Origin: Nitriliruptoria bacterium
GTDB lineage: Bacteria; Actinomycetota; Nitriliruptoria; Euzebyales; Egibacteraceae
DNA: 64,000 nt
NCBI GenBank assembly: GCA_003553565.1
Contig: PWER01000101.1
Location: 49,559-113,558 of the forward strand
Reading direction: 5' to 3'
In this document: positions 26,799-34,307 of the stretch, piece after piece
Numbering within the stretch: position 1 is the first letter of the stretch
Layout of the letters: every line of letters starts with the position of its first letter
Program-made: the position numbers and the translations under genes
The notes under the pieces: model-generated
Seen by the model: only the letters and a program-made list of their open reading frames with translations
Database searches by the model: none
Told to the model about the DNA's origin: nothing

Positions 26799-28706
26799 TC
26801 AGCCTCCGGCGGTCGCGTCGTCGTCCTCGTCCGGCGGGGCGTCCTGCGAGGGCGCGTCCTCGGGGGTGGTCTCCTCGGGCGGCCCCTCCTCTGTGGCCTC
26901 CACCTCACCGCGGACCTCAGGCACGTCCTGCGAGCCGTCCTGCGTCTCGGGGGCGTCGTCGTCGGGGGCGATGCCACGCGCGGTGAGCGCGGCCTCGGTG
27001 ATCTCGGCGAAGACCGGCGCGGCCGACTCGCCGCCCCAGTGCGGGCTCGGCTCGTCGAGCATGACGGCGACCACCAGGGCCGGGTCGCTTGCGGGAGCGA
27101 AGCCCGTGAAGACGCCGCGGTAGGCGCCGGGCTCGTAGCCGCGCGCGTCCGGTCGCGGCTTCTGCGCGGTGCCGGTCTTGCCACCCACGGTGTAGCCCTC
27201 CACGGCCGCGTGCTGCCCGGTGCCCTCCTCGACCACCGCGGTGAGCAGCCGCGCCAGCTCGGCGGCGGCCTCGGGATCCACCGCGCGCGTGCTGTCGGCC
27301 TCGTCGGCCGCCTCGAAGCGCCCGTCGCGCACCTGGCCACGCACCAGGGTGGGCGCGGTGCGCTGCCCGTCGTTGACGATCGCCTGCGTGGCGCTGGCGA
27401 GCTGCAGCAGCGTCAGCGAGTAGCTCTGCCCCAGAGCGATCGTGGGCCGGCTCGTGGCCCACCAGTCGTCGGTCGCCGGCAGCGCGCCGCTGGCGACGCC
27501 GGGGAAGTCCAGGCCGGGGTCCTCACCGATCCCGAAGCCCTCCAGGGCGTCGTGGAGGTCCTCGTCGCCGAGCTCCTCGGCGAGCTCGATGGCGCCGACG
27601 TTGCTGGAGCGCGCGATCATCTCGGCGAGGGTCAGGTCAGCGCGCTCGCTGCGGTGGGGGTCGGTGAAGCGCTTGCCGCCGACCTCGACCGCGGCGGGGA
27701 CCTGCAGGGTGTCGCCGGCCTCGACGACCCCGTGCTCCAGCGCAGCGGCGAAGGTCATGATCTTGCCGGCGCTGCCCGGCTCGAACGCGTCGGTGACGGG
27801 CACGTTGCGCCGGCGCTCTGCGGGCACCTCACCGATCTCGGCCTGATCGAACCCGGGCGCGGAGGCCATGGCCAGCACCTCGGCGCTGCGGGCGTCGAGC
27901 ACCACGGCGGACCCGCCCTTGGCGTCCAGCTCCTCCAGCGCGTCCTCCAGCGCGCTCTCGGTGCGGTGCTGCACGCGCCGGTCGAGGGTGAGCACGACGT
28001 CGGTGCCGGGCTGCGCGGGCTGCTGCACGCGCTCGGCGGCGCTGATGGCCTCGCCCGTGGGAGCCCGCTCCACTTGCAGGGACCCGGGGGTCCCCCGCAG
28101 CGCCTCGTCCAGCTGCTGCTCCAGCCCTGACAGCCCCTCGCCGTCGATGCCCGAGAAGCCGAGCACCGGCGCCGCCAGGCCACCACCCGGGTAGCTGCGC
28201 GAGGGCTCGTCCAGCACCTGCACACCGGGCAGGTTGCGCTCGGCCACGCGCTCGCCGACCGCCGCGGGCAGCTGGCGGCCCAGGTACACGAAGCTGGTGT
28301 CGGTGCGCGCCAGACGGTCGGTGAGCTCCTCGGCGCTGCGGTCCAGGGGCTCGGCGAGCGCATCGGCCACCAGCGCGGGGTCGAGGCCGGCCTCCTCCAG
28401 CACGCGCGGGTTGGCGGCGACCGCCGCAGCCTGCTGGGTCAGGGCGAGCACGTCGCCGTCACGGTCGAGCAGGCTGCCGCGGGGCGCGGGCAGCTCGACC
28501 TGGTTGACCAGCTGGCGCTCGCCGAGGGCGCGGTACTCCTCGGCCTCCACCGCCTGCAAGGTGACCAGGCGCGCGACGATCAGCCCGGTCAGCACCAGGT
28601 GGGCCAGGAGCAGCAGCCCCAGTCGCCGCGCGCCGTTGGCGCGGCGCAGCGCCTGCGACAGGGCGCTGCGGCCGCGGGTGCGGGACCGCGGGCCGGCGCG
28701 CGTCAC
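26799..28706 (-). CDS. ftsI: Septal penicillin-binding protein FtsI (PBP3)
   Basis: The 635-residue class B transpeptidase cross-links septal peptidoglycan with FtsW. A basic cytoplasmic N terminus and one membrane helix (about 29-51) precede PAPRGSLLDRDGDVLA and the dimerisation domain. The active-site motifs are SAGK (312-315), SSN (367-369) and KTGT (510-513). The last 45 residues form an acidic tail (DAPPDEDDDATAGG at the end) that is unusual for FtsI. The GTG at 28706 overlaps the ftsL-like stop (GTGA). Confidence 0.95.
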   Translation of the reverse strand: MTRAGPRSRTRGRSALSQALRRANGARRLGLLLLAHLVLTGLIVARLVTLQAVEAEEYRALGERQLVNQVELPAPRGSLLDRDGDVLALTQQAAAVAANPRVLEEAGLDPALVADALAEPLDRSAEELTDRLARTDTSFVYLGRQLPAAVGERVAERNLPGVQVLDEPSRSYPGGGLAAPVLGFSGIDGEGLSGLEQQLDEALRGTPGSLQVERAPTGEAISAAERVQQPAQPGTDVVLTLDRRVQHRTESALEDALEELDAKGGSAVVLDARSAEVLAMASAPGFDQAEIGEVPAERRRNVPVTDAFEPGSAGKIMTFAAALEHGVVEAGDTLQVPAAVEVGGKRFTDPHRSERADLTLAEMIARSSNVGAIELAEELGDEDLHDALEGFGIGEDPGLDFPGVASGALPATDDWWATSRPTIALGQSYSLTLLQLASATQAIVNDGQRTAPTLVRGQVRDGRFEAADEADSTRAVDPEAAAELARLLTAVVEEGTGQHAAVEGYTVGGKTGTAQKPRPDARGYEPGAYRGVFTGFAPASDPALVVAVMLDEPSPHWGGESAAPVFAEITEAALTARGIAPDDDAPETQDGSQDVPEVRGEVEATEEGPPEETTPEDAPSQDAPPDEDDDATAGG

Positions 28707-29134
28707 GGCACGTCTCCGACCGCCTCGTCGACCGCCGAGGACACCGGCACCGCCTCTGCGGGGTCGGCCTCCACGAAGCGCGGCTCCTCCACCCGCTGCA
28801 TGCCGAGCTCCTCGGTGGCGACCGCCTCGATCCGCTCGGGGGCGCCGAGCTCGGCGACCTCTCCCTCGAGCGCATCGACGCGGGACTCCAGCGCGGCGAC
28901 CTCGGCCTCGAGCTCGGTCTGGGCGAAGGCGAGCTGTGCAGCGGCAGCGGACAGCCCGACCACGCCGGACAGCCCCAGGAACGCCGCGAGCCCGAGCGCG
29001 GCCAGCCAGCGGCGGGTCCGTCGGGGTCGGCCGGCCAGGCGCAGGCTCGGCTGATGCGCGGGCGCGGGCGCGGAGCCGCGGCGCGAAGGCGTGGGAGCGG
29101 CGGATGCGCGAGTGCTGGCGGGTGCGGCGGCCAT
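28703..29134 (-). CDS. ftsL: FtsL/FtsB-like division protein
   Basis: The 143-residue bitopic protein has a basic, Ala/Pro-rich cytoplasmic N terminus, one membrane helix (about 43-65), a short coiled coil (TELEAEVAALESRVDALEG) and a 30-residue acidic tail. Sequence is little conserved in this family; position between rsmH and ftsI and topology support FtsL, which joins FtsQ and FtsB to activate FtsW-FtsI. The ATG at 29134 is preceded by GAGGA. It is the only candidate in this interval. Confidence 0.75.
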   Translation of the reverse strand: MAAAPASTRASAAPTPSRRGSAPAPAHQPSLRLAGRPRRTRRWLAALGLAAFLGLSGVVGLSAAAAQLAFAQTELEAEVAALESRVDALEGEVAELGAPERIEAVATEELGMQRVEEPRFVEADPAEAVPVSSAVDEAVGDVP

Positions 29135-29192
29135 GGCGGGTCCTCGGGTCGCATTGGGTCGGTCCGGCGGGTCGGCGCGGGCCGGGGTGGGC

Positions 29193-30278
29193 CTACGCCG
29201 TGGGCGGTGGTGGCGGCTGGGGCGCCCCGGCGCGGGACGCGACGTCGCTGCTCGAGGTGTCAGGGAGGCGCTCGGCGGCGCGCAGCCGCGCGGAGCGGGC
29301 ACGGGGGTTGCGCGCGACCTCGGCGTCGTCGGGTCGCTCGGCGCCGCGGGTGAGCAGGCGCACCGTCGGGGTGCGCCCGCAGCCGCAGACGGGCAGGTCC
29401 GGCGGGCACACGCAGCCCTGCGCGGCGGTGGCGAGGGCGCGCTTGACCGGCCGGTCCTCCAGCGAGTGGTAGGCCAGCACGGCGAGCCGGCCGCCCCGGC
29501 CCCCGGCGGGGTCCGGGGCGGCCAGGCGCGCGAGCGCCGGGGGAAGGGCGGCACGCACGCGCTCGAGCTCACCGTTCACCGCCAGGCGCAGGGCCTGGAA
29601 GGTGCGGGTGGCGGGATGCCGGGGGCCGTGGCGCGCTGGGGTGGGCACCGCGCCGGCGACCACCTCGGCCAGCGCGCCGGTCGTGGTGATCGGGCGGGCG
29701 CGCACCAGGGCGCGGGCGATGCGCCGCGCGTGTCGCTCCTCGCCGAGGTCGCGCAGCAGCGCGGTCAGCTCGGGCTCGTCGAGGCGCTCGAGCAGCGCGC
29801 GGGCGGGCTCGCCCTGCGAAGGGTCCATGCGCAGGTCCAGTGGCGCGTCGAAGCGCAGCGAGAACCCGCGCTCGGGGGTGTCGAGCTGCAGCGACGACAC
29901 GCCGAGGTCGAGCAGGATCGCCCGCACGGGCCCGGGGTCGGCGACCACGGCCTCGAGGTCGGCGAGGACCTCGTCGAAGGCTCCGTGCACCAGGGCGACG
30001 CGCTCGCCCCAGTCGGCCAGGCGCGCGTCGGCCACCGCCAGCGCGTCCGCGTCGCGGTCGATGCCCAGCAGGGTCGTCTCGGGGTGCGAGGCTTCCAGCA
30101 GCGCCCGGGCGTGCCCGCCGGCGCCGACGGTGGCGTCGATGACCAGGCCCGGGTCGGGCGTGGCGAGCAGCGCGGTGACCCGATCGCGCAGCACCGGCTC
30201 GTGCACCGCATCGCTGCCGGCCGGCTCGTGCGGCTCGCCCGGTCCCGGGGTCGCCCCGCCCAGCGCCGCCGCCAGCAT
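29193..30278 (-). CDS. rsmH: 16S rRNA (cytosine-1402-N4)-methyltransferase
   Basis: The 361-residue SAM-dependent enzyme methylates N4 of C1402 in 16S rRNA. VHEPVLRDRV opens the domain; VIDATVGAGGHARALL is the SAM loop, ILLDLGVSSLQLD and DLRMDPSQG are in the core, and LAYHSLEDRPVKRA is near the C terminus. A Cys cluster (CVCPPDLPVCGCG) precedes RNPRARSARLRAAE. The ATG at 30278 overlaps the mraZ stop (TGATG). Confidence 0.95.
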   Translation of the reverse strand: MLAAALGGATPGPGEPHEPAGSDAVHEPVLRDRVTALLATPDPGLVIDATVGAGGHARALLEASHPETTLLGIDRDADALAVADARLADWGERVALVHGAFDEVLADLEAVVADPGPVRAILLDLGVSSLQLDTPERGFSLRFDAPLDLRMDPSQGEPARALLERLDEPELTALLRDLGEERHARRIARALVRARPITTTGALAEVVAGAVPTPARHGPRHPATRTFQALRLAVNGELERVRAALPPALARLAAPDPAGGRGGRLAVLAYHSLEDRPVKRALATAAQGCVCPPDLPVCGCGRTPTVRLLTRGAERPDDAEVARNPRARSARLRAAERLPDTSSSDVASRAGAPQPPPPPTA

Positions 30279-30709
30279 CACAGCATCCCCTCCCCCAGCG
30301 GCTGGTCGGTGGCCGCGAAGCTCTCCATCGCCTGGGACCGGTAGGCCTCCCACCGCTCGCGGTCCCACAGCTCGATGCGGCTGTCCGCGCCGATCACCGC
30401 CACGTCGCGGGTCAGGCCGGCGTACTCGCGCAGGCGCGGCGGGATCGTGATGCGGCCCTGCTTGTCCAGGGCGTCGGCGTGCGCCGAGGAGGTCACCATC
30501 CGCGCGTACATGCGCTGCCGGCTGTCGGTGGGGCGCAGCTGCCGCAGCTCGTCAAGCACGCGCTGCCAGTCGGCGCGGGGGTGCAGGGTCAGGCAGTGGT
30601 CCTGGCCCACGGTGAGGACCAGCCCGTCCTCGAGGGGCTCGCGGAAGGCCGAGGGCAGGATCAGACGTCCCTTGGAGTCCAGCGTGTGCTGGTGCTCCCC
30701 GAGGAACAT
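30278..30709 (-). CDS. mraZ: MraZ transcriptional regulator of the dcw cluster
   Basis: The 143-residue protein has the two AbrB-like half-domains of MraZ: DSKGRLILPSAFRE near residue 12 and DKQGRITIPPRLRE near 85. MraZ forms a ring-shaped oligomer that binds short repeats upstream of its own gene and usually represses the dcw operon. The ATG at 30709 follows an AGGAG site. Four GTGG boxes lie 74-107 nt upstream of the start. It is the first gene of the 18.8-kb cluster. Confidence 0.95.
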   Translation of the reverse strand: MFLGEHQHTLDSKGRLILPSAFREPLEDGLVLTVGQDHCLTLHPRADWQRVLDELRQLRPTDSRQRMYARMVTSSAHADALDKQGRITIPPRLREYAGLTRDVAVIGADSRIELWDRERWEAYRSQAMESFAATDQPLGEGML

Positions 30710-30782
30710 CTCCGGCTCCTGCTCCGCGTTGACGCTGCCCTGGCCCCCAGCGCTCGGGGGTCCACACGCCCTCCGTCGTCCT

Positions 30783-30816
30783 CCACTGCGCTCCACTTTA
30801 GACCACAACTCGCCAC
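30783..30816 (-). promoter_or_regulatory. Four GTGG boxes at exact 10-bp period: probable MraZ operator
   Basis: On the minus strand GTGG occurs at 30816-30813, 30806-30803, 30796-30793 and 30786-30783, each exactly 10 bp apart. Known MraZ operators are short G-rich repeats with 5-nt spacers, that is a 10-bp period, upstream of mraZ. Repeat type, phase and place all fit. A TCTAAA -10-like hexamer lies inside the array, so binding would block transcription. Confidence 0.75.
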
Positions 30817-30894
30817 AAGAGAAGTCGACAGCCTCCGGTATCGGCCGGCCGATCGGACATGAAGCAGCGTCATCGCAGGTCAGACGGGGGTAAG

Positions 30895-30918
30895 GTGGGG
30901 TGGAGCGAAGTGGGGTGG
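30895..30918 (+). promoter_or_regulatory. Second GTGG cluster, plus strand
   Basis: GTGG occurs at 30895, 30900, 30910 and 30915, all on a 5-bp grid, in the opposite orientation to the mraZ operator and about 80 nt from it. TAAGGT (30891-30896) just before it fits the actinobacterial TANNNT -10 pattern. It may be extra MraZ boxes or a divergent promoter. No plus-strand gene follows. Confidence 0.4.
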
Positions 30919-31025
30919 CCACCCGGGGCCAAGCGTCCGACCGCCCACGTCGACCCGGCTCGCACGCCGAACGGGGTGCTGGGAGGGCCTGTGCAAGGCC
31001 CCGGCGCGCCGGCCGACCACCCATG

Positions 31026-31104
31026 GTGGGAGCGGGTGGAGCGCCGCGGAGCGGGTGGAGCGCCGTGGAGCGGGTGGAGCGCCGTGGAGCGGGTGGCGCG
31101 CCGC
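31026..31104 (+). repeat. 19-bp tandem repeat of GTGGAGC boxes
   Basis: Four copies of a 19-bp unit (GGAGCGGGTGGAGCGCCGN) run from 31029 to 31104. Each unit carries two GTGG/GCGG boxes, giving boxes at 31026, 31036, 31046, 31055, 31065, 31074, 31084, 31093 and 31103, alternately 9 or 10 bp apart. This is about one helical turn, as in the mraZ operator, but on the other strand. It sits 60 nt past the stop of the HNH gene. Confidence 0.8.
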
Positions 31105-31164
31105 GGCGTGGGCGGCGTCAGCGCTTCGGTGGCCCGTCGCGGCCGACGTGCCACCGAGGCGACG

Positions 31165-31839
31165 TCACACGGCGGGCTGGGCGGCCTCGGGGGTCTCGTC
31201 AGGCAGGAGGGCGTCGGTGGTGGCCCGCCCGACATAGCGCGCCCACTCGGGCTCCAGGCGGCCCACGGCCGCCACCAGCCAGAACGCGGGCCGCGGCGCG
31301 ACCGGCGCGCGCGCCAACCGCATGCCGGCCTCCTGGGGCGTGCGGTCCTTCTTGCGGCTGTTGCACCGCCGGCAGGAGGCCACCACGTTGTCCCACGCGT
31401 GCTGCCCGCCCCGGCTGCGCGGGATCACGTGATCGACGTTCTCGGCCGTCGAGCCGCAGTACTGGCAGCGGCCGCCGTCGCGCGCGAAGACACCGCGACG
31501 GCTCAGCGTGACGTGGCCGCGGCGAGGCACGGCCACGTAGCGCCGCAGCCGCACCACCGAGGGCACCGGCACCTCGATGCGGCTGCTGCGGCAGCGTGCC
31601 CCGTCGGCGTGCACCACATCGGCCTTGGCGTCGAGGACCAGCACCACCGCCCGACGCGCGGCCACGATCGACAGCGGCTCCATGGAGGCGTTGAGGACCA
31701 GCGAGCGCCGCTGCGTGGGGGCGGGGCGCGTCGGCCGTAGCGGGCTACGCCCCTCGCCGGGGGTCTCGTCCTGCGCGCGGTCGGGGCGATCCGCGGCCGC
31801 GTCGTGGCGCGAGCCGCCCCTGGCGTGGCCTGCTCCCAC
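31165..31839 (-). CDS. HNH endonuclease domain protein
   Basis: The 224-residue protein has a conserved N-terminal part ([20 protein letters not shown]) and an HNH nuclease core with [17 protein letters not shown] and [13 protein letters not shown]. The four cysteines bind zinc and the His residues form the active site. This is a widespread chromosomal HNH family of unknown role, often near mraZ in Actinobacteria. The GTG at 31839 is chosen for its AGGAGG site 6 nt upstream; a GTG at 31863 is possible. It is divergent from the moxR operon. TACCGT on the minus strand (31902-31897) is a possible -10. Confidence 0.85.
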   Translation of the reverse strand: MGAGHARGGSRHDAAADRPDRAQDETPGEGRSPLRPTRPAPTQRRSLVLNASMEPLSIVAARRAVVLVLDAKADVVHADGARCRSSRIEVPVPSVVRLRRYVAVPRRGHVTLSRRGVFARDGGRCQYCGSTAENVDHVIPRSRGGQHAWDNVVASCRRCNSRKKDRTPQEAGMRLARAPVAPRPAFWLVAAVGRLEPEWARYVGRATTDALLPDETPEAAQPAV

Positions 31840-32034
31840 GCGGCCCTCCTGCGCCAGCAGCACCGTCGGTCGTGATCGGGCGAGCCGTCAGGCGGCACGG
31901 TACCAGCGCCCCGCCGCGCTTCCGCCGCTGCAGGGCCGGCGGCCGAGCGCTCGCAACGAGGGCCCCGAGGGCCTCGAGCACGGCTAAGGTGGGCGCCACA
32001 GCTCGCCTCAGCCGGGGCCGCGAAGGGGACGCGC

Positions 32035-33048
32035 GTGGCAGCCAACGAGCGGTCGGGTCGCGGGGTCGAGCACCTCGCGGCCGAGATGGAGGGGATCGAG
32101 CGCTCGGTGCGCTCGGTCCTCGAGGGCAAGCCGGAGGTCGTGCGGCTGCTGCTGGTCAGCCTGCTCGCCGGCGGGCACGTGCTGCTCGAGGACGTTCCCG
32201 GCGTGGGCAAGACGCTGCTGGCCAAGGCGATCGGCACCGCGATCGACTGCAGCGTGAGCCGCGTCCAGTTCACCCCGGATCTGCTGCCCACCGACGTGAC
32301 CGGCGTCACCGTCTACCACCAGGACAGCGGGCAGTTCCGCTTCCGGCCCGGAGCGGTGTTCGCCAACATCGTGCTCGGCGACGAGATCAACCGCGCTGGA
32401 CCGAAGACGCAGTCGGCGCTGCTGGAGGCCATGGAGGAGCGGCAGGTCACCGTCGACGGCGTCACCCACCCGCTGCCCGACCCGTTCATGGTGATCGCCA
32501 CGCAGAACCCGGTCGAGCTCGAGGGGACCTACCCCCTGCCCGAGGCCCAGCGCGACCGGTTCCTGATGCGGCTGTCGATCGGCTACCCCTCGGCCGACGC
32601 CGAGCTGGAGGTGCTCGAGGTCCACGGCACCGGCGATCGGCTCGGGGCGATGCAGGCCGTGACCGACGCCACCACCGTCAGCGAGCTGCGCCGCGTGGCC
32701 GAGGGGGTTCACGCTGCGCCCGCGTTGCGTCGCTACATCGTCGAGGTCGTGCGCGGCACCCGCGAGCACCCTGCGGTGGAGCTCGGCGCCTCGCCGCGCG
32801 CGTCGCTGTCGCTGCTGCGGGCCGCCCGGGCCCTGGCAGCCATCACCGGGCGCGACTTCGTCATCCCCGACGACGTCAAGCAGCTCGCGGTACCGGTGCT
32901 CGGCCACCGGCTGGTGCTCTCGCCCGAGGCCCAGATGAGCGAGTCCTCGAGCCCAGCCGTGGTCGAGGAGATGCTGCGCACGATCCCGGTGCCCAGCCCC
33001 GAGCGCAGCGGCCAGGGCCGCCGACGCGCTGCCGGCGCCCAGGGCTGA
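32035..33048 (+). CDS. MoxR-family AAA+ ATPase
   Basis: The 337-residue cytoplasmic ATPase has the Walker A motif DVPGVGKTLLAKA, Walker B VLGDEINRA, sensor 1 VIATQNPVELEGTYPL and a C-terminal lid. MoxR proteins act as chaperones for proteins with von Willebrand-like or DUF58 domains. The GTG at 32035 follows GAAGGGG. TAAGGT at 31985-31990 is a plausible -10. It heads a three-gene operon with overlapping DUF58 and transglutaminase genes, a very common arrangement. Confidence 0.93.
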   Translation: MAANERSGRGVEHLAAEMEGIERSVRSVLEGKPEVVRLLLVSLLAGGHVLLEDVPGVGKTLLAKAIGTAIDCSVSRVQFTPDLLPTDVTGVTVYHQDSGQFRFRPGAVFANIVLGDEINRAGPKTQSALLEAMEERQVTVDGVTHPLPDPFMVIATQNPVELEGTYPLPEAQRDRFLMRLSIGYPSADAELEVLEVHGTGDRLGAMQAVTDATTVSELRRVAEGVHAAPALRRYIVEVVRGTREHPAVELGASPRASLSLLRAARALAAITGRDFVIPDDVKQLAVPVLGHRLVLSPEAQMSESSSPAVVEEMLRTIPVPSPERSGQGRRRAAGAQG

Positions 33049-34307
33049 TGCCCACCGCGCGCGGGCTCGGGGTCCTGCTGGGCGCTGCCCTGCTGTGGGG
33101 GGTCGGGCGCGCCCTTGGCGTGGACGAGCTCCTGGTGGTCGCCGCCGTCGCCGCGGCGCTGCCCCCGCTGGCGCTGCTGGGCGTGCGCCTCGGCGGGTCG
33201 GGGCTGGCGGTGCGCCGCCGCCTGCGCACCGACCGGCTGACGCACGGCACCCAGGAGCGCGTCGCGCTCGACTTGCGCAACGACGGCCGGCTGCCGACCA
33301 CCACGCTGCTGGCGCGCGAGGAGGTGCCGGCCGAGCTGGTGGCCGCACCGCCGCGCTGGGCGGTCGCAGGGCTGGCGCCCGGCGGGACGGTCAGCCTGTC
33401 CTATGCGATCACGGCGACGCGACGCGGCCGCCACCAGCTGGGGCCTGCCGAGCTGACCATGACCGACCGCTTCGGGCTCGCGCTGCGCCGCCGCCGCACC
33501 ACGACCACCGGCGCGGTGCTCGTCTACCCCGTGATCGAGGCGCTGCCCGAGGCGCTGCGCCTGCCACAGCAGCGCGGCAGCACCGACGGTGCCAGGCACC
33601 GACTGCTGAGCCTGGGCGACGAGTTCCACACCCTGCGCGAGTACGTCGAGGGCGATGACCTGCGTCAGGTCCACTGGCCCTCGACCGCCCGTCGCGGCAA
33701 GGTCATGGTCCGCCAGCACGAGCTGCCGTGGCACGCCGAGGCCACCGTGCTGGTGGACGCGCGCACGCGGGCGCATCGCGGGCACGGTGACGCCTCGACC
33801 CTGGAGGCGACGATCTCGGGCGCCGCCAGCGTGGTGCGCCATCTCGCCGAGCGGCGGTTCCTGCTGCGGCTGACCACCGAGGCGGACGCGCACCCCCCTC
33901 GGATCCACGATGCGGAGGCGCTGCTGGAGCGGCTCGCCACGTTGGAGGCCTCGCACGAGCGCAGCCTGGCAGGCCTCGGCGAGCGGCTGCGCCGCAGTGC
34001 CGGCGAGGGGCTGCTGGCGGCGTGCGTGACCCCGCCACCCGGTCACGAGCCGGTGGCCGATGCGCCCGACACGCGGGCGCTGCTGCAGGCGGGCAGCGGC
34101 TTTGGCGCCCGCGTGGCGGTGGTCAGCCACACCCCCGACGACGCGCCGCGCGCCGAGGAGCTCGTGGCGCTGCTGCGCGCAGCGAGCTGGCGTGCGGTCG
34201 CCCGGCCGGTGGGCACGCCGCTGGCGACCGTGTGGCCCGGGCTCGCCGGGCGCGGCGCTCCCTCCGGCGCGCCCGCGTCCGCGCCCGGGGAGGTGGGCCA
34301 GGCATGA
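33048..34307 (+). CDS. DUF58 membrane protein
   Basis: The 419-residue protein has two membrane helices at the N terminus (about 5-45), then a soluble region with the DUF58 signature: FHTLREYVEGDDLRQVHW, STARRGKVMVRQ and VLVDAR. DUF58 proteins resemble von Willebrand A domains and are thought to be partners of MoxR ATPases. The ATG overlaps the moxR stop (TGATG) and the TGA overlaps the next gene (ATGA). The function is unproven; role in envelope stress or wall assembly is inferred from the operon. Confidence 0.9.
   Translation: MPTARGLGVLLGAALLWGVGRALGVDELLVVAAVAAALPPLALLGVRLGGSGLAVRRRLRTDRLTHGTQERVALDLRNDGRLPTTTLLAREEVPAELVAAPPRWAVAGLAPGGTVSLSYAITATRRGRHQLGPAELTMTDRFGLALRRRRTTTTGAVLVYPVIEALPEALRLPQQRGSTDGARHRLLSLGDEFHTLREYVEGDDLRQVHWPSTARRGKVMVRQHELPWHAEATVLVDARTRAHRGHGDASTLEATISGAASVVRHLAERRFLLRLTTEADAHPPRIHDAEALLERLATLEASHERSLAGLGERLRRSAGEGLLAACVTPPPGHEPVADAPDTRALLQAGSGFGARVAVVSHTPDDAPRAEELVALLRAASWRAVARPVGTPLATVWPGLAGRGAPSGAPASAPGEVGQA

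Larger units (their letters stand above)
30710..31164. other. 455-nt non-coding region upstream of mraZ
   Basis: No gene is supported here. The open frames across it are low-complexity read-throughs of GC-rich repeats. It holds the mraZ leader, the four-box operator at 30783-30816, a second GTGG cluster at 30895-30918 on the plus strand with TAAGGT just before it, and the 19-bp tandem repeats at 31026-31104. Sequence between about 30780 and 30900 is relatively AT-rich, as expected of a promoter. Confidence 0.7.

Noticed and set aside
31026..31104. CRISPR array
   Set aside because: Repeats are contiguous 19-bp units without spacers, and no cas genes are near.
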